From Rhodospirillaceae bacterium CCH5-H10 (GTDB taxonomy: Bacteria; Pseudomonadota; Alphaproteobacteria; Reyranellales; Reyranellaceae): a stretch of 31,757 nucleotides of DNA. The stretch spans positions 1 through 31,757 of the forward strand of contig LSKJ01000034.1 of NCBI GenBank assembly GCA_001557035.1, written 5' to 3'. The position numbers and the translations under genes were made by a program. Below the pieces are notes generated by a model that was given only the letters and a program-made list of their open reading frames with translations, was not told the origin of the DNA and searched no databases. How positions within the stretch are numbered: position 1 is the first letter of the stretch; every line of letters starts with the position of its first letter. This document shows positions 1 through 7,557 of this stretch, piece after piece.

Positions 1-2
1 AA

Positions 3-113
3 CCTCATGCTGAGGAGCGCTCCACAGGAGCGCGTCTCGAAGCATGGGCACGAGCGCCGCGTTTGTTGCCCATCCTTCGAGACGCCGCGCATGCGCGGCT
101 CCTCAGGATGAGG
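3..113. repeat. Imperfect intergenic palindrome with nested hairpins
   Basis: The two halves are near-perfect reverse complements. Both outer ends carry CCTCAT(G/C)CTGAGGAGC and both inner parts carry GCGTCTCGAAG(C/G)ATGGGCA. Between these blocks each arm holds its own small hairpin of different sequence: GCGCTCC-aca-GGAGCGC on the left and CCGCGC-at-GCGCGG on the right. Structure is thus kept while sequence differs. The outer motif resembles a high-copy intergenic repeat of alphaproteobacterial genomes; that is from memory, not from a search. It lies beyond the 3' end of the gene at 146-1654 and could act as an RNA 3' structure. No other copy was seen in the window. Confidence 0.75.
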
Positions 114-145
114 CCAGTACTTGATCTATCCGAATCAGAAAGACT

Positions 146-1654
146 CTAGGGAACGGCGTCCGGGTCTGCCCGCAGCGTCAGGTTCTTGTCGTCGAAGGTG
201 ATTCGCAGGAACGGAATCTCCGGCAGCGCGGCGCTTCCCTGCGCCTGGCCGTCGAATTCGCGATCCACATCCCCGAACAGGCGGATGTAGAGCTTCCACT
301 CGATCATCGTCGGATCGATCGGCACGCTGACCTTCTCGTTCCAGTCGAGCGCCCTGATGCCGCTCGCCACGACGCCGTCGACCGGCTTGTCGCGCACCAG
401 CGTCGCCTCGAAGCGGCCGATCGTGGCGCTGCGCGCGGCCTTGGTCACGGGCTTGGCCACGACGGAAATGCAGATCTGACCGGGCGCATCCTCGCGCACG
501 AAGTCAACGCCGCCGCCGTTCATCGTCTCGTCCGGAATGTCGTCGAGCCAGCCCAGCCGCTCCACGATGACCACGCGCCGCTTGTCCTTGTCGAAGCGCC
601 AGCCCGGCGGCGGATCGAAGCAACGCCTGACCGTGCGCGTCTCGCCGACCGGCGCCCGCGCGAGGATCTCCGGCGACACCAGCGTGTTGGATTCCGCCGT
701 CATGGTCCGCACCTTCTGGTCGAAGGCGAAGGAGCCCGGTTTCTCCGGCAACGAGAGGAAGAGAAGCTGGAAAACCTGCGTCCGCGAGGCATGGCGCACG
801 AAGAGCGAACCTGCCGCCAGCCTCGTGCGCGTGACGTCCGTCGGGAAGGCACTCCGTGGCACCGCGAAGCGCAGACGCTCGGGCAGGACGTTCGCCTCGC
901 CACGCCAGGCGCCCATCGTCAGAATCGGCGGGGTCTGACCGGCCGTCAGGCGCAGTCCCACGATATCGACCTCGACCACAGGGTCTTCGGCAGCAGGCGT
1001 GGCGAAACTCGGCGCGAACCGCGGCACCATTCCGCTGGAGGCTTCGCCGCCGGCGGGCTTGCCCGCCGTGGCATCGCGCGCGACTGCCTCCGCGGGAACG
1101 GCCGCTGCGAACTCCGAGGGCAGTGTGAGTTCGCTTGCCATGCGGCGGGGGGCGAGGATTTCCGGCGTGTAGGACAGGATTACCGGAGCCAGTTCGTGCG
1201 AGGCGAGCCGTTCGAGATCTCCGGAGATGCCGCTCGCGGCCTGCCTTACCGCGACCGCGCGGCCGGGAGCCCCCGGGCGATCGAGCGCGGCACGCAACGC
1301 CGCATTGACCGCCTCGAGTCTGTCGAACATTTCCCGGCGTCGCGGCGGCAGCCGGTCGTAAGGCTGCTCCCGCTCCGGCTCGTACAGCGCGGCCAGCGCA
1401 TCGAACAGGAGACTGGCGGCGCGGAAGGACGCCAGCAGCTCGATGCGCGCCATGCCGTCCGCGCGCGCCTGCAATTCGGCACGCTCGGCACGCAGGTTCA
1501 CGAGCTTCTCGGCGATCGTCGGTACGCCCGAGGTGCCGCGTTCCTTATGCAACAAACCGAACGCAAGCATCCCGCCCGCGGCCAGGACGACCGCGACGAG
1601 CACCAGTGTGCGGCCCCAGAGCGATTCCCCGGGGGCGGTCGAACCAGCCGTCAT
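146..1654 (-). CDS. Membrane-anchored protein of unknown function (502 aa)
   Basis: I do not recognise this protein. Residues 1-13 are hydrophilic and residues about 14-36 form one strong hydrophobic helix, so it is probably a single-pass membrane protein with a large periplasmic part. Residues about 45-75 are charged and alanine/leucine-rich, as in a short coiled coil (AEKLVNLRAERAELQARAD). A proline/alanine-rich linker lies near residues 190-220, followed by a mixed-strand C-terminal half without a motif I can name. The ATG at 1654 has no good ribosome binding site. It is preceded by a strong hairpin at 1673-1696, and the universal stress gene lies upstream on the same strand. Long open frame and codon use support a real gene; function unknown. 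Confidence 0.75.
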   Translation of the reverse strand: MTAGSTAPGESLWGRTLVLVAVVLAAGGMLAFGLLHKERGTSGVPTIAEKLVNLRAERAELQARADGMARIELLASFRAASLLFDALAALYEPEREQPYDRLPPRRREMFDRLEAVNAALRAALDRPGAPGRAVAVRQAASGISGDLERLASHELAPVILSYTPEILAPRRMASELTLPSEFAAAVPAEAVARDATAGKPAGGEASSGMVPRFAPSFATPAAEDPVVEVDIVGLRLTAGQTPPILTMGAWRGEANVLPERLRFAVPRSAFPTDVTRTRLAAGSLFVRHASRTQVFQLLFLSLPEKPGSFAFDQKVRTMTAESNTLVSPEILARAPVGETRTVRRCFDPPPGWRFDKDKRRVVIVERLGWLDDIPDETMNGGGVDFVREDAPGQICISVVAKPVTKAARSATIGRFEATLVRDKPVDGVVASGIRALDWNEKVSVPIDPTMIEWKLYIRLFGDVDREFDGQAQGSAALPEIPFLRITFDDKNLTLRADPDAVP

Positions 1655-1672
1655 GCGGCGCGTTCTAGCACG

Positions 1673-1696
1673 GCCGCCGGTTGGAGAACCGGCGGC
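1673..1696 (-). terminator. Strong 10-bp hairpin after the universal stress gene
   Basis: GCCGCCGGTT and AACCGGCGGC form a perfect 10-bp stem closed by a 4-base loop. It sits between the stop of the universal stress gene (1709) and the start of the next minus-strand gene (1654). No T-tract follows on the minus strand, so it is not a classical intrinsic terminator. It may slow transcription or protect the upstream mRNA end. Confidence 0.4.
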
Positions 1697-1708
1697 GGAT
1701 TGTCTGGA

Positions 1709-2515
1709 TCAGTACGAGAAAAGCACTGGTAGGGGCGACGACAGGATGAGATCGCGCGTGACACCGCCGAAAATCATCTGACGCAGCCGGCTCTGGGTGT
1801 AGGCGCCCTTCACGATCAGGTCGGCTCCCAGCGCCTGTGCGCGATCGATGATCGTCTGGCCCGCCGTCTTCGTGCCCGGCTTCACATGCTGGCCCGTCAC
1901 GTTCAGCCCGTGGCTCTTGAGCGACTCCGCGATTTCCGCCGAGGTCGGGCCCGGCACCATCGCTCCCTCGACGCTCAGGACCTCGATGGCCTCGGCCCCG
2001 CCAAGAACGGGCATGGCGAGCGAGATGGCGCGTGCGCTTTCCGTCGAGCCGTTCCAGGCGAAGAGGATGCGCTTGCCAACCATGCCCGTGAAACCGGGCG
2101 GCACGACGAGGACCGGCCGGCCCGAATCGAACAAGGCGGTCTCGAACACGCTTTCCGGCATCTTGGGCAGAGCGCCCGGTTGCGGCAGTACGATCAGGTC
2201 GTAGGCGCGTCCGATGGTTCCGATCGCGGTCGGGCCGCTATCGTCGGCCGAACGCCATTCGGAAGCGAGTCCGGCCGCTCGTTGTTCGAAGGCCTGCTTG
2301 ACCGCGGCGATCCTCTGACGCTCTTCCGCGTCCTCGGCCAGACCTCCCCCGATCGGAGCGCCCATGCCGGCGTCAGCCCAGGCCATGCTCATGACCCCGT
2401 AGGAAGGTGGCTCGAGGCCGATCAGGCGCGCCCCGAAGGTGCGCGCGATCTTGGCCGCCAGATCAAATGCCGACGGATCTTCCGCCGTCCAGGCCATGGT
2501 CAGAATGGACTTCAT
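1709..2515 (-). CDS. Universal stress protein, two UspA-like domains
   Basis: The 268-residue protein has the Usp fold pattern twice. The first half opens with MKSILTMAWTAED and ends in SGRPVLVVPP. The second opens with GKRILFAWNGSTESARAI and ends in a nucleotide-binding-like segment (GAYTQSRLRQMIFGG) followed by LILSSPLPVLFSY. Usp proteins are cytoplasmic stress factors, some of which bind ATP. The second domain has only part of the G-2x-G-9x-G(S/T) motif, so ATP binding is uncertain. The start at 2515 is chosen because GAGGAGGG lies six bases upstream; an in-frame ATG at 2587 lacks such a site. It is read divergently from the small pilin gene at 2699. Confidence 0.85.
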   Translation of the reverse strand: MKSILTMAWTAEDPSAFDLAAKIARTFGARLIGLEPPSYGVMSMAWADAGMGAPIGGGLAEDAEERQRIAAVKQAFEQRAAGLASEWRSADDSGPTAIGTIGRAYDLIVLPQPGALPKMPESVFETALFDSGRPVLVVPPGFTGMVGKRILFAWNGSTESARAISLAMPVLGGAEAIEVLSVEGAMVPGPTSAEIAESLKSHGLNVTGQHVKPGTKTAGQTIIDRAQALGADLIVKGAYTQSRLRQMIFGGVTRDLILSSPLPVLFSY

Positions 2516-2698
2516 GACGTGCCCTCCTCTTCGACCGACGATACCACGCGGATCGACACCGCGCGCGCCGGGATGAACTTGATACAATTCTCACATTGAA
2601 TGGGTGTTTCAGTCCAATACGTTGATCGGGTTTCCTGATGCCGCGATTGAAGGCGGGCCGGCGAACGGCCCCCAGCATTTCCTGATCCGGAGTTATGC

Positions 2699-2830
2699 AT
2701 GCTGTCGTTTTTTCGCCGCCTGTTGACGGACGACAAGGCCGCCACCGCGATCGAATACACACTGATCGCATCCTTGATCGCCGTCGCGGCGGTCACGGCC
2801 ATCAGCACCGTCGGCGGCAGGACTCTCTAA
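2699..2830 (+). CDS. Short Flp/Fap-type pilin (43 aa)
   Basis: The frame encodes MLSFFRRLLTDDKAATAIEY followed by a hydrophobic helix and a short tail ending GGRTL. This is the Flp (type IVb) pilin pattern: a short basic leader, the ATAIEY block with its glutamate-tyrosine pair, then one membrane helix. The residue before ATAIEY, where the TadV-type prepilin peptidase normally cuts after glycine, is alanine here. At 43 residues it is shorter than usual Flp pilins (about 50-65). GGAG lies seven bases before the ATG. The leader contains a hairpin (GGGCCG-gcgaa-CGGCCC, 2655-2671). No tad/cpa assembly genes are in the window, so it is an orphan; it may be decayed or a minor pilin. Confidence 0.75.
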   Translation: MLSFFRRLLTDDKAATAIEYTLIASLIAVAAVTAISTVGGRTL

Positions 2831-2865
2831 GGTCCCCCGCCGACAGGCCGATCGGCTGCAGGCGA

Positions 2866-3456
2866 TCAGACGATCTGCCCGGCCGAGGGCACGATCCACG
2901 CAAAGCGGTCCGACAGCGCGGCCAGCGTTATCTTGTTGATCGCATCGGCACCGATCGTGCCTCCACCCGTTGCATCGGGCAGGTCGCGCGTCGCCACCGT
3001 ATCGGCGGCGATGGTGCTCATGTAGCCCTGGTCCGTCGCCGCGCGCACCGTCGCCGACACGCACATATGGGTCATGAAGCCGCCGACGATCAGGTTCTTG
3101 CGGCCGATCGCGGCAAGCCTGGTGGCAAGATCGGTGCCAGCGAAGGAATTGGGCATGCCCTTGTCGACGATGGTCTCGCCGTCGCGCGGCGTCAGTTCCT
3201 TGACGATCTCGAAGCCCGTCGAACTGGGATTGAACGCCTTGCCCTTGGACTGGTGTCGAACGTGGACAATCGGCGTTCCCGCCTTGCGTGCTTTTTCGAG
3301 CAGCACCGCGAGCGCATCGACAGCCGGCTGCACGCCGGTCAGCGGCAGCAGCCCATCCGTATATTCACGTTGCGCATCGATGATCAGCAGGATTCCGTCG
3401 GCCATGGTGGCCGGCGTCGGTTGAGCGCCTGCCATCTGCAGCATGGTCATTGCCAT
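2866..3456 (-). CDS. Isochorismatase-like cysteine hydrolase
   Basis: This 196-residue cytoplasmic protein belongs to the isochorismatase/nicotinamidase superfamily. The catalytic triad is visible: Asp27 in LLIIDAQREY, Lys99 in VDKGMPNSF, and Cys132 in GGFMTHMCVSATVRAA. The preceding GGFMTHMC block matches the family's cis-peptide plus nucleophile region. Members hydrolyse isochorismate, nicotinamide, N-carbamoyl compounds and other amides; the substrate cannot be read from sequence. Three in-frame ATGs lie within 33 bases. The one at 3456 is chosen because AAGGA sits six bases upstream, while that site abuts the ATG at 3462. It is divergent from the flavoprotein gene at 3598. Confidence 0.88.
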   Translation of the reverse strand: MAMTMLQMAGAQPTPATMADGILLIIDAQREYTDGLLPLTGVQPAVDALAVLLEKARKAGTPIVHVRHQSKGKAFNPSSTGFEIVKELTPRDGETIVDKGMPNSFAGTDLATRLAAIGRKNLIVGGFMTHMCVSATVRAATDQGYMSTIAADTVATRDLPDATGGGTIGADAINKITLAALSDRFAWIVPSAGQIV

Positions 3457-3540
3457 GTTCATTCCTTCGACAATTTCACGGTTGTACAAGTCGCGCCGAC
3501 ATCAACGCCGAAGGCGGCCCGATTTGCAAGACCCTCCAGA

Positions 3541-3556
3541 GGGAGTCTGGACTCCC
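3541..3556. promoter_or_regulatory. Perfect palindrome in a divergent intergenic region
   Basis: GGGAGTC-tg-GACTCCC is a perfect 7-bp inverted repeat centred between the divergent hydrolase (start 3456) and flavoprotein (start 3598). Its position suits a dimeric regulator's operator. No regulator gene is adjacent and no clear -10/-35 pair was found, so the role is inferred. Confidence 0.35.
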
Positions 3557-3597
3557 CTGAAGTGCCAAGGCGCCGCGACTGCGCTAGGGATGTCACC

Positions 3598-4719
3598 ATG
3601 AAAGCGATCATCATCGGCGGCGGCATCATGGGCCTGGCGACGGCCTGGGGACTGGCACGCCAGGGACATGAGGTCGAGCTGTTCGAGCAGGGGCCTCTTC
3701 CCAACCCGCTGGCCTCCTCAATGGATGAGCACAGGTTGATCCGTCACCCCTACGGCACCCATGCGGGCTATGCCCGCATGATCGACGAGGCCTACGCCGC
3801 CTGGGATCTGCTGTGGGCCGATCTCGGCCAGACGCTGCATGAGCCGACCGGGACGCTGGCGCTGTCGGGCAACGGCGCGGATTGGGCGGAGAAGTCCGCG
3901 GCCACCCTCGCTTCGATCGGCCGGCCGATGACCGAACTGTCGATGGAGGAACTGCCCCGCCGTTTCCCCCTGCTCGACACCAGGGGACTGGAGCGCGCCT
4001 TCTGGATCGACACCGGCGGCGTCTTGCTGGCGCAGGACATCGTGTCGGCACTCGTGTCTCACCTCCGTGCGCAGCCGCGCGTAGGGCTGCATGCCGGCAC
4101 ATCAGTGCGCTCGGTGGACCTGGAGCATGGCCGCATCGTCACCGAAGCCGGCGCGACGCACGCCGGCGACGTCGTCGTCGTGGCGGCCGGCGCCTGGGCG
4201 TCGCGCCTGTTGCCCGATCTCGGCAGACGCGTCGTGCCCTCGCGCCAGGTGGTGGTCTATTTCGACCTGCCGGAGGACCAGCGCGCGTCCTGGGCCAAGG
4301 GACCGATGATCATCGAGAAGACCGGCGATGTCGGTCTTTACCTCGTCCCGCCGGTGCGGGGACGCGGCATGAAGGTCGGCGACCACGAGTTCAGCCGGAG
4401 CGGAGATCCCACGGCAGCACGTGACGCGCAGCCGCGCGAGATGTCCGCCCTGCTCGACCGGTGCAGCAGCCTGCTCAAGGGCTTCGATCGCTGGACCATC
4501 CGCAACCTCAAGGTCTGCTTCTACAGCGTGACCGGGGATGAGCGCTTCATCGTCGAGAAGCAGGGGGCGAAGGGCTGGGCGATGTCGCCCTGCTCCGGCC
4601 ATGGCTTCAAGTTCGGCGCGGTGATGGGTCTCGAACTGGCGCGGACCATCGCCGAGGATCGCGACTCCACGGCGCATGCAAGCTGGGCCGCCGGTCTGGT
4701 CGGCGATGAGACGACCTGA
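3598..4719 (+). CDS. FAD-dependent oxidoreductase, sarcosine oxidase-like
   Basis: This 373-residue protein is of the DAO/monomeric sarcosine oxidase family, which oxidises secondary or N-methyl amino acids. The dinucleotide-binding motif GGGIMG is at residues 7-12, followed by ELFEQ, the acidic end of the second strand. VVVVAAGAWASRLLP near residue 192 is the usual second FAD-contact block. Cys307 in KVCFYSVTGDERFIVE aligns with the cysteine that binds flavin covalently in monomeric sarcosine oxidase and N-methyltryptophan oxidase, and SGHGFKFG follows as in those enzymes. The ATG at 3598 has AGGGA about seven bases upstream. The sugar-acid dehydratase gene starts 33 bases downstream, so the two are probably co-transcribed. 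Substrate not determined. Confidence 0.88.
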   Translation: MKAIIIGGGIMGLATAWGLARQGHEVELFEQGPLPNPLASSMDEHRLIRHPYGTHAGYARMIDEAYAAWDLLWADLGQTLHEPTGTLALSGNGADWAEKSAATLASIGRPMTELSMEELPRRFPLLDTRGLERAFWIDTGGVLLAQDIVSALVSHLRAQPRVGLHAGTSVRSVDLEHGRIVTEAGATHAGDVVVVAAGAWASRLLPDLGRRVVPSRQVVVYFDLPEDQRASWAKGPMIIEKTGDVGLYLVPPVRGRGMKVGDHEFSRSGDPTAARDAQPREMSALLDRCSSLLKGFDRWTIRNLKVCFYSVTGDERFIVEKQGAKGWAMSPCSGHGFKFGAVMGLELARTIAEDRDSTAHASWAAGLVGDETT

Positions 4720-4752
4720 CAAAATGCAGTGAATTCCGGGAGAGAAACCGAC

Positions 4753-6498
4753 ATGGCATCCGCCAAACGCCGCCGCACGTCGAAAACCGCACTGAAGAAG
4801 GAGACCGGGCTGCGCCAGGGCCTCGCCACCTACGGCGACGCCGGCTTCTCGCTGTTCCTGCGCAAGGCCTTCATCAAGGCCGGCGGCTACTCCGACGACG
4901 CGCTCGACCGGCCGATCGTGGGTATCACCAACACATTCTCCGACTACAATCCCTGTCACGGCAACGTGCCGGACCTGATCGAAGCGGTGAAGCGCGGCGT
5001 CATGCTGGCCGGAGCGCTCCCCATGGTCTTCCCGACCGTGTCGATCCACGAGAGCTTCTCCCATCCGACCAGCATGTTTCTGCGCAACCTCATGTCGATG
5101 GACACCGAGGAGATGATCCGCGCGCAGCCGATGGACTCGGTCGTGCTGATCGGCGGCTGCGACAAGACCCTGCCGGCCCAGCTCATGGCGGCGGCGAGCG
5201 CGGACCGGCCGGCCGTCGTCCTGCCGGTCGGCCCGATGCTGGTCGGTCATTTCAAGGGCGAGGTGCTGGGCGCCTGCACCGACTGCCGCCGCCTCTGGGG
5301 CCAGTACCGCGCCGGGACCTTCTCGGAGTCCGACATCGAGCAGGTGAGCGAGCGTCTCGCGCCGACCAAGGGCACCTGCATGGTGATGGGCACGGCCAGC
5401 ACCATGGGCTGCATCGTCGAAACGCTGGGCATGGGCCTGCCGACCAGCGGCTCGATTCCCGCGACGCATTCGGACCGGCTGCGCATCGCCGAGCAGACCG
5501 GCCGGCTTGCGGCCGAGATGGCCGTGAAGCAGGGCCCGAAGCCCAGCGAGATCATGACCAGGTCCGCCTTCCGCAACGCGCTCACCGTGCTGCAGGCGAT
5601 CGGCGGCTCGACCAACGCGCTGGTGCATCTCACCGCCGTCGCGCGCCGGCTCGGCATCGACATCGAGCTGGAGGAGTTCGACGAGATCGGACGCAACGTG
5701 CCGGTGCTGGTCGACCTCAAGCCGTCGGGCGACCACTACATGGAGCATTTCCACTGGGCGGGCGGCAATTCGCGCCTGATGAAGGAGATCCGCAAGAATC
5801 TCGACGAGAAGTGCAGGACGGTCGCCGGCAAGACGATCAAGCAGGTGATCGACGCGGCCGAAATGGTGCCGGGCCAGACCGTGATCCGGACGCACAAGAA
5901 CCCGATCAAGCCGACCGGCGGCATGGCCGTGCTGCGCGGCAACCTCGCGCCGCGCGGCGCCGTCATCAAGCATGCGGCCGCCTCGCCCGCTTTGATGACC
6001 CATACCGGCCGCGCCGTCGTCTTCGAGTCGCTGGAAGATCTCGCCGCCCGCGGCGACGATCCCGACCTCGACGTGAAGGCCGACGACATCCTCGTGCTGC
6101 GCAACGCCGGCCCCAAGGGCGCGCCCGGCATGCCGGAAGCGGGCTCCTTCCCCATTCCGATGAAGCTCGCGCGCACCGGCGTGAAGGACATGATCCGCAT
6201 CTCCGACGCCCGCATGAGCGGCACGGCCTTCGGCACCATCGTGCTGCATGTCGCCCCGGAGGCGGCCGTCGGCGGACCGCTGGCCTTGGTGAAGACCGGC
6301 GACCGGATCACGCTCGACGTGCCCAAGCGCAAGCTGGAACTCCACGTCGACGCCAGGACTCTGGCGACGCGCAAGAAGGCCTGGAAGGCGCCGCCGGCCC
6401 ACCCCGGCAGCGGCCGCGGTTACACGGGCCTGTTCTTCAAGACCGTGCTGCAGGCCGACGAAGGCGTCGACTTCGACTTCCTCGGACCGGAAAAGTGA
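4753..6498 (+). CDS. IlvD/EDD-family dehydratase, sugar-acid (arabinonate/xylonate) type
   Basis: This 581-residue enzyme belongs to the iron-sulfur dehydratases that include dihydroxy-acid dehydratase and pentonate dehydratases. Likely cluster ligands are Cys68 (DYNPCHGN), Cys136 (GGCDKT, with Lys138 nearby) and Cys209 (GTCMVMGTASTM). The candidate catalytic Ser489 lies in RMSGTAFG. These positions are each nine residues beyond those I recall for characterised L-arabinonate dehydratase (59, 127, 200, 480), which favours a 2-keto-3-deoxy sugar-acid pathway over branched-chain amino acid synthesis. The ATG at 4753 has GGGAGAG about nine bases upstream; an upstream GTG at 4729 would swallow that site. 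The stop overlaps the next start as GTGA. Confidence 0.88.
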   Translation: MASAKRRRTSKTALKKETGLRQGLATYGDAGFSLFLRKAFIKAGGYSDDALDRPIVGITNTFSDYNPCHGNVPDLIEAVKRGVMLAGALPMVFPTVSIHESFSHPTSMFLRNLMSMDTEEMIRAQPMDSVVLIGGCDKTLPAQLMAAASADRPAVVLPVGPMLVGHFKGEVLGACTDCRRLWGQYRAGTFSESDIEQVSERLAPTKGTCMVMGTASTMGCIVETLGMGLPTSGSIPATHSDRLRIAEQTGRLAAEMAVKQGPKPSEIMTRSAFRNALTVLQAIGGSTNALVHLTAVARRLGIDIELEEFDEIGRNVPVLVDLKPSGDHYMEHFHWAGGNSRLMKEIRKNLDEKCRTVAGKTIKQVIDAAEMVPGQTVIRTHKNPIKPTGGMAVLRGNLAPRGAVIKHAAASPALMTHTGRAVVFESLEDLAARGDDPDLDVKADDILVLRNAGPKGAPGMPEAGSFPIPMKLARTGVKDMIRISDARMSGTAFGTIVLHVAPEAAVGGPLALVKTGDRITLDVPKRKLELHVDARTLATRKKAWKAPPAHPGSGRGYTGLFFKTVLQADEGVDFDFLGPEK

Positions 6499-7490
6499 GC
6501 GACGCCAGGCTTCCCAGCATTTCGGTCGTCGTCACGTGCTTCAACTGCCGTGACTACATCGCCGACGCCATCCGCTCCGTTGCGCATCAGACGCTGCGCG
6601 ACTTCGAGTGCGTGGTCGTCGACGATGCCTCGACCGACGACTCGGCCGCGGTCGTGCAGCAGACGCTCGACGAGCTCGCGGACGCGCGTTTCCGGCTGGT
6701 CCGCCTCGACAAGAATGTCGGACAAACCGGCGCGACACGGCGCGGCCTTGCCGAGACGAACGCGACCTTCGTCTGCTTCCTCGATTCCGACGATCTGTGG
6801 AATCCGGATTTCCTCGAACGCCATCTCGCGGCGCACCTGAACGAAAGCTACGCGGTGGGCTTCACGGCGTGCAATGCGCGCGTGATCGACGGACAGGGCA
6901 AGCTGATCGCCGGCGGCTTCTACTGGTTCGGCAAGGACCGCGCCCGGGCCGATCGCGACCAGGCCTTCGTGCCGATCGACGCCGCCCGTGTGCCGACGCT
7001 CGACGCCGCGCAAGGCACGGCCAGATGGCAGGGCGACACGCCCTACCGGCTTTACACGAAGCGCGTGGTGCACTGGGTCTGGGTCAGCACCTCGTCGATG
7101 ATGTTCCGCCGCTCGCTGATCAATCTCGTCTTCCCCGCGGATGATGAGGTGTTTCGGCTCCACATGGACTTCTACGTGGTGGTCATGGCTCAGATGGTGG
7201 CGGGCTCGCTGCTGATCGACGAGGCGCTCTATTCCTACCGCCTTCATGGCCGCAACGGCGCCGCCGACAATCCGGTGCTGGGCGGACGTCTCCATCTTTC
7301 CAGTCGGAACTGGGGCAGCACCTATTCGACGATGCTTGATCGCATGCTCGATGCAATGTTGAAGGAGAAGGAGCGTTTCATAACGGCTCTCGGCGATCGG
7401 CAGTATCGACGGATGGTGCTGCGAATGCGAGCCGCGCGCGCGGGCCCCATCGTCGGATGGATGCATACAGTCCGGAGTTGGTTGATCTAG
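6495..7490 (+). CDS. Family 2 glycosyltransferase
   Basis: The 331-residue protein has the GT-A fold signature of family 2. It opens with PSISVVVTCFNCRDYIADAI, has the nucleotide-binding strand CVVVDDASTDDS near residue 40, and carries the metal-binding DSDD at 97-100 in CFLDSDDLWNP. No membrane helix is evident, so it probably acts at the cytoplasmic face on a lipid- or polymer-linked acceptor. The GTG start at 6495 overlaps the TGA of the dehydratase by four bases (GTGA), implying coupled translation. Pairing a transferase with a sugar-acid dehydratase is odd, and the overlap is the main evidence for a link. Donor and acceptor cannot be inferred. Confidence 0.88.
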   Translation: MSDARLPSISVVVTCFNCRDYIADAIRSVAHQTLRDFECVVVDDASTDDSAAVVQQTLDELADARFRLVRLDKNVGQTGATRRGLAETNATFVCFLDSDDLWNPDFLERHLAAHLNESYAVGFTACNARVIDGQGKLIAGGFYWFGKDRARADRDQAFVPIDAARVPTLDAAQGTARWQGDTPYRLYTKRVVHWVWVSTSSMMFRRSLINLVFPADDEVFRLHMDFYVVVMAQMVAGSLLIDEALYSYRLHGRNGAADNPVLGGRLHLSSRNWGSTYSTMLDRMLDAMLKEKERFITALGDRQYRRMVLRMRAARAGPIVGWMHTVRSWLI

Positions 7491-7557
7491 CACGGTTCCT
7501 GCCTCATTCTCTGTCACAAGAGTTTCGCGGAAGCGGCGGGGCTCGGGGGAGAATCTG

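Noticed and set aside
4102..6402. A 766-codon minus-strand open frame opposite the dehydratase
   Set aside because: Low-complexity His/Arg/Asp/Gly translation; the plus strand holds the conserved IlvD/EDD gene.
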